Positions 60,512 to 64,000 of a stretch of 64,000 nt of DNA are shown here, one piece after another. Position numbers and translations under genes: made by a program. Each line of letters opens with the position of its first letter. Position 1 is the stretch's first letter. A model generated the notes under the pieces. It saw only the letters and a program-made list of their open reading frames with translations. It was not told the origin of the DNA and searched no databases. This DNA comes from Myxococcales bacterium (GTDB lineage Bacteria; Myxococcota_A; Bradymonadia; UBA7976; UBA1532), in contig JACKDP010000006.1 in assembly GCA_020633435.1 (NCBI GenBank), positions 186,001 to 250,000 on the forward strand, written 5' to 3'.

Positions 60512-61489
60512 TCAGCGACCGCGCAGGAACTCGACGGTGTCCTTGAGCGTCTCGCTGGCCGGGCGCGGCGCGAAGCCGAGGTCGCGCTGGGCGCGGCTGG
60601 CGTCCAGGTACCAGTAGTGGCAGCCCATCTCGAAGGTCTGCGGATCGAGGCCGCCGAACGCCTTGAGCCCCGAGGCCCACTTCATCACGCCTTCGGCGCG
60701 GTCGATGAGCTTGCGGGGCAGCACGAAGCCCGGGGCCTTCACGCCCGAGGCCTGCTCCAGCAGGACCAGGAACTCCCGCACCGTGCAGTTGAGCGCGCTG
60801 AAGAGGTAGCCGACGCCGGCCTCGCCGTGCTCCAGCAGGGCGGGCAGGGCCGCGGCCACGTCGCGGGCGTCCACGAAGGACAGGCCCCCCGGCAGCGCCG
60901 CCTTCACGTCGCCGCAGAGGAACTTCACCACGTCGCCGGTGCTGGACTGCTGGTAGTCGCCGGGGCCGAGCAGCAGGGTGGGGCGGGCCACCTTCACGGG
61001 CAGGCCCCCCGCCACGAACTTCTCGATCTCCTTCTCGGCGAAGGCCTTGGACTCGTAGTAGGGCCAGCGCTGGATGAGGTCCCACGCCACCGGGCTGTCC
61101 TCGGTGGCCTCGAAGTCGGGATCCTCGCCCACGCCGTTCACGCCGCTGGTGCTCAGCACCACCACGCGGCTGAGGCCCGCGTCGGCCACCGCCCGCAGCA
61201 CGTTGCGCGTGCCGTTGATGTGCACGCGGTAGACGCTGGGGCCGGCGTCCTTGTCGCGGGTGACGGTGCCGGCCAGGTGGTAGACCGTGTCCACCCCGTC
61301 GAGGGCCGCCTTCACCGTGTCCAGGTCGGTGACGGAGCCCTGGTGCTGCGTGACGCCCAGGCCCGCGAGGTGGTCGCTGTGGCTGCGGCCGAGGCTGTGC
61401 AGCTCGGCGCTCGTCGTGGCCCGCAGGTGCCGCGTCAGGTGCAGACCCAGGAAGCCACTGGCGCCGGTGATCAGGATCTTCTCGTTCAT
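60512..61489 (-). CDS. Extended SDR, NAD-dependent epimerase/dehydratase family
   Basis: 325 aa from ATG 61489 (a TTG two codons earlier is in frame). The Rossmann motif ITGASGFLGLHL (about 6-17) fits GxxGxxG, and the catalytic YYESKAFAEKEIEKF (Tyr about 144, Lys about 148) fits YxxxK, with an STSGVNG serine region before it. The sequence resembles dihydroflavonol-4-reductase or 3-beta-HSD-like reductases (NGTRNVLRAV, ARPTLLLGPGD). The substrate is unknown. It lies 19 nt after the acyl-CoA synthetase fusion gene, so a role in lipid or polyketide-type metabolism is likely but inferred. Confidence 0.88.
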   Translation of the reverse strand: MNEKILITGASGFLGLHLTRHLRATTSAELHSLGRSHSDHLAGLGVTQHQGSVTDLDTVKAALDGVDTVYHLAGTVTRDKDAGPSVYRVHINGTRNVLRAVADAGLSRVVVLSTSGVNGVGEDPDFEATEDSPVAWDLIQRWPYYESKAFAEKEIEKFVAGGLPVKVARPTLLLGPGDYQQSSTGDVVKFLCGDVKAALPGGLSFVDARDVAAALPALLEHGEAGVGYLFSALNCTVREFLVLLEQASGVKAPGFVLPRKLIDRAEGVMKWASGLKAFGGLDPQTFEMGCHYWYLDASRAQRDLGFAPRPASETLKDTVEFLRGR

Positions 61490-61508
61490 TTTCAAGCCCT
61501 TGCCGGCA

Positions 61509-64000
61509 TCACAGCCCGAAGACCGTCACGAACTGCCGCAGCAGGTTGACGTCGTTGGTCTTCACGGTCCCGTTCATGAACTCCGCCGGCGCCGGGATGT
61601 AGCTCTCGGTGCAGATGCGCAGGAACGTCCGCTCGTCGGTCTTGAGCACGCAGTCGGCCTTGCCCCCGGGCGGCCGCCCGGCGTAGGCGTGGGCCCCGCC
61701 GGCCTCGGCCACCAGCGTCCACTTGCCGTCGGGCCCGTCGCCGATGCTGAAGTACCAGGTCAGCGGCTTCTTGAGCTTCTCCGTCAGCAGCTTGCCGGGC
61801 AGCTCCTCGAAGAGCGAGACGAGGGGGTTGGCCACCACCTTCCGCTCCCGCTCGATCCAGGGGTACTCCGTGCCGTCGCGCAGGGCCTCGATGGCCTGCT
61901 GCAGCAGGCTGGCCACCGTGGCGTAGCTCTCGATGCGGTTCTTGCCCTGCACCTGATCGGCCAGGAAGTCCGCCGAGATCATCGGGCCGACGTGGGCGCG
62001 CAGGCGCCGCGCCGTGGGCAGGGCCTGCCCCTTCGGCAGCGCCTTGTGGGTGCCGCGCAGGTAGAGCGGCAGCACCGACAGGCCGCTCTTGATCTGCAGG
62101 TAGCCGATGCCGTGCTTGAACTCCCGGAGCTGCCCGTCGGGCGACCGCGTGCCCTCGGGGAAGACGAGCACGATCTTGCCCTCGCGCATGGCCTGCTCGG
62201 CGTGCCGCAGGCTCGCCTCGAACGCCGCCGAGCGATCCACCGGGATGAGGTTGGTGAAGGGCTCGAAGAAGTCGCGCTTGTACTGGGTGTCGAAGAAGTA
62301 GTCGCTCGCCGCCAGGGCCGCCAGGTTGGGGGCGTAGTCGGCCAGCGCGTACTTGATGAGCCCCAGATCCAGGTGCGAGCAGTGGTTCGCGATGACGATG
62401 ACCTGCTCGTTGTACGGGATGTTGGGCTGGCCCGTGACGCGCACGTTGAGCAGGCGGTCGTAGGCGAGCTGGTGCAGCCCCTTGAGCATGCGGCGGCCGA
62501 GCTGGCTGACGGGCTCGGGGATGTTGCGCCCCTCCTCCGTCTCCTCGGCCTGCTTGCGGGCGGCCTGGCCGGCGCGGGTGCTGATGATGCTCGGGTTGTC
62601 GGACCGCTCGACGATGCGCACCAGATCGGCCACCGTCTGGGCGTTGGCCACGGCCTCGCCGTCGAGCTTGTGGCCCCCGCGCTCCTCCAGCAGCAGCCGC
62701 AGCTCCACGATCTGCAGGGAGCCGAGGCCCAGCTCGGTGATGAGGTGGGTGCTGGGCTCGATGTCCACGGCCTCCATCCCCGTCAGGCCGGCCACGGCCG
62801 CGTAGAGCCAGGCCGGCTCGCGGCCCTCGGGCACGCTGCCCGCCTCGCGGCGGCTGGCCTTGCTCAGCTCCAGCAGGCGCATGAGCTCCTCGCGGACCTC
62901 CTTGCGCTTGACCTTCCGGGTGGCGGTGCGCGGCAGCTCGCCGTGCCAGAAGCGCAGCGTGCGGATGCGCTGGTGATCGGGCAGCCCGCCGCCCACCTTC
63001 TGGAAGTGGGCCTTCACCTCGGCCTGGGCGTCGTCGGGGGCGTCCTTTACCAGCACCACCAGCGCGGCCACGCGCTCGTCGCCCTGGGGATCGGGGATGC
63101 CGACGATGGTCATCTCCTCGATGAGGCTGTGGTCTGCGTAGACCTCCTCCAGCTCGTCGGGGTAGACGTTCTTGCCGCTGGACGTGACGATGAGCTCCTT
63201 GCGGCGCCCCACGAGCGTCAGCCGCCCGTCCTTGTCGAGCTTGCCCAGGTCGCCGGTGTGCAGCCAGCCCTTGCGGATGGTGCGCTCGGTGGCCCCGGGA
63301 TCGTCCAGGTAGCCGGCCATGACGTTGCCGCCCCGGGCCACCACCTCGCCGACGCCGTCCTTGTCGGGGTTGATGATCTGGACCTCGACGTCCGGGATCA
63401 CCTTGCCCACGCTGCCGCCGCCCTTGCGGTCGCCGGGGCGCCGCACGGTGAGGACGGGGGCCGCCTCCGTCAGGCCGTAGCCCTCCAGCAGCTCGAAGCC
63501 CAGGCCCTCGAAGGCGTTGAGCACGGGCTCGCTCAGCGAGGCCCCGCCGCTGATGAGGTGGCGGATGCGGCCGCCCAGCGTGTCGTGCACCTCGCGGAAG
63601 ACGAACCGCCCCACGTTGATGCCGTACTTGCGCCGCAGCCAGCGCGAGAGCCGCAGCGTGGCGGTGAACGTCAGCCGGGCCGCCTCGCCCTTGTCCTTGA
63701 CCTGCCCCTCGATGCGCCGGTGCAGCACGTCCCAGAGGGCCGGGATGCCGATGATGCCGTTGGGGCGCACGTCCTTGAGGGCCGAGCGGAGCAGGGGCCC
63801 CTCCAGCGTCTCCAGGTAGGTGATGTGCGCGCCGACGCTGGCCGGCATGAGGAAGCCGCAGGAGAACTCGAACGTGTGGAACAGCGGGAGAACACTGAGG
63901 AAACGGTCCCGCGTGCGCACGTCGAAGGTGCCGTGGAGGCTGGCCAGCAGGGCGGTGAAGTTGCCGTGGGTCAGCATCACGCCCTTGGGATCGCCGGTGG
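61509..64000 (-). CDS. Acyl-CoA synthetase / acyl carrier / PlsC acyltransferase / SCP2 fusion, 5' end missing
   Basis: About 830 visible residues; the gene continues beyond base 64000, as shown by TGDPKGVMLTHGN at the edge, which is the middle of the AMP-binding signature. Domains in order: the rest of an AMP-dependent acyl-CoA synthetase (GYGLTEAAP, GWLHTGDLG, GRRKELIVTSSGKNVYP), a phosphopantetheine carrier domain (LGLGSLQ, Ser being the attachment site), a PlsC/LPLAT acyltransferase (NHCSHLD with the Hx4D pair, and FPEGTRSPDG), and a C-terminal SCP2-like lipid-binding domain (GKADCVLKTDERTFLRI, then FMNGTVKTND). It should activate a fatty acid and pass it to a glycerolipid acceptor within one polypeptide. 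Confidence 0.9.
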   Translation of the reverse strand, partial: TGDPKGVMLTHGNFTALLASLHGTFDVRTRDRFLSVLPLFHTFEFSCGFLMPASVGAHITYLETLEGPLLRSALKDVRPNGIIGIPALWDVLHRRIEGQVKDKGEAARLTFTATLRLSRWLRRKYGINVGRFVFREVHDTLGGRIRHLISGGASLSEPVLNAFEGLGFELLEGYGLTEAAPVLTVRRPGDRKGGGSVGKVIPDVEVQIINPDKDGVGEVVARGGNVMAGYLDDPGATERTIRKGWLHTGDLGKLDKDGRLTLVGRRKELIVTSSGKNVYPDELEEVYADHSLIEEMTIVGIPDPQGDERVAALVVLVKDAPDDAQAEVKAHFQKVGGGLPDHQRIRTLRFWHGELPRTATRKVKRKEVREELMRLLELSKASRREAGSVPEGREPAWLYAAVAGLTGMEAVDIEPSTHLITELGLGSLQIVELRLLLEERGGHKLDGEAVANAQTVADLVRIVERSDNPSIISTRAGQAARKQAEETEEGRNIPEPVSQLGRRMLKGLHQLAYDRLLNVRVTGQPNIPYNEQVIVIANHCSHLDLGLIKYALADYAPNLAALAASDYFFDTQYKRDFFEPFTNLIPVDRSAAFEASLRHAEQAMREGKIVLVFPEGTRSPDGQLREFKHGIGYLQIKSGLSVLPLYLRGTHKALPKGQALPTARRLRAHVGPMISADFLADQVQGKNRIESYATVASLLQQAIEALRDGTEYPWIERERKVVANPLVSLFEELPGKLLTEKLKKPLTWYFSIGDGPDGKWTLVAEAGGAHAYAGRPPGGKADCVLKTDERTFLRICTESYIPAPAEFMNGTVKTNDVNLLRQFVTVFGL

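Overview
This 64 kb window looks like the chromosome of a very GC-rich member of the Myxococcota (deltaproteobacterial sense). The signs are dense coding with very high third-position GC, Ser/Thr kinases, many Asp/Ala/Pro-rich lipoproteins, DUF4215-type Cys repeats, a giant thrombospondin-3 protein ending in a MYXO-CTERM-like tail, and an N-terminally extended retron-type reverse transcriptase of the kind known from myxobacteria. Genes are tightly packed. Most same-strand neighbours overlap by 1 to 4 nt, and most convergent pairs are separated by 2 to 15 nt or overlap. No tRNA, rRNA or CRISPR array was seen.

Layout. 1-3149 (+): end of guaA, two envelope proteins and mutL. 3157-5851 (-): an ABC operon of LolD-like ATPase, FtsX-like permease and ZnuA-like metal-binding lipoprotein. 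5951-7096 (-): a Ser/Thr kinase, divergent from 7173-12101 (+) with an M23 peptidase, kbl, a DUF1801 protein and an Lhr-like helicase.

12092-25198 (-) is the standout: a five-gene, translationally coupled operon. In transcription order it encodes a helical-repeat protein with an internal BRCT domain (1057 aa), a 2106 aa WD40 plus HEAT-repeat protein, a winged-helix/SWIM-zinc-finger/WGR-like protein, a retron-type reverse transcriptase (NAxxH, YADD and VTG motifs), and a small lipoprotein. No msr-msd RNA gene fits in the usual place directly upstream of the reverse transcriptase. It resembles a retron defence system built on DNA-break-reading and scaffold domains.

25322-36879: an FG-GAP/ASPIC lipoprotein, a CotH-kinase lipoprotein, a DUF2235-like hydrolase, an L,D-transpeptidase lipoprotein, a VIT-family transporter, a small barrel-like protein, a REP-associated (HUH) transposase, and a divergent MarR/DUF4336 pair with a readable operator and promoter. 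36887-39133 (-): a sugar-dehydrogenase-like propeller fused to a cytochrome-like domain. 39265-51364 (+): a Cys-rich MopE-like lipoprotein and a 3094 aa protein with about 68 thrombospondin type 3 repeats. 51702-56832: an APC permease, a NUDIX hydrolase, and a caspase-like peptidase coupled to a PHP-like lipoprotein. 56834-64000 (-): uvrA, a small lipoprotein, an extended SDR, and the 3' part of a four-domain acyl-CoA synthetase/carrier/acyltransferase/SCP2 fusion that runs off the window.

The main functional themes are surface and secreted proteins (many lipoproteins, Ca-binding repeats, peptidoglycan enzymes), DNA repair (mutL, Lhr-like helicase, uvrA) and a probable retron-based defence locus.
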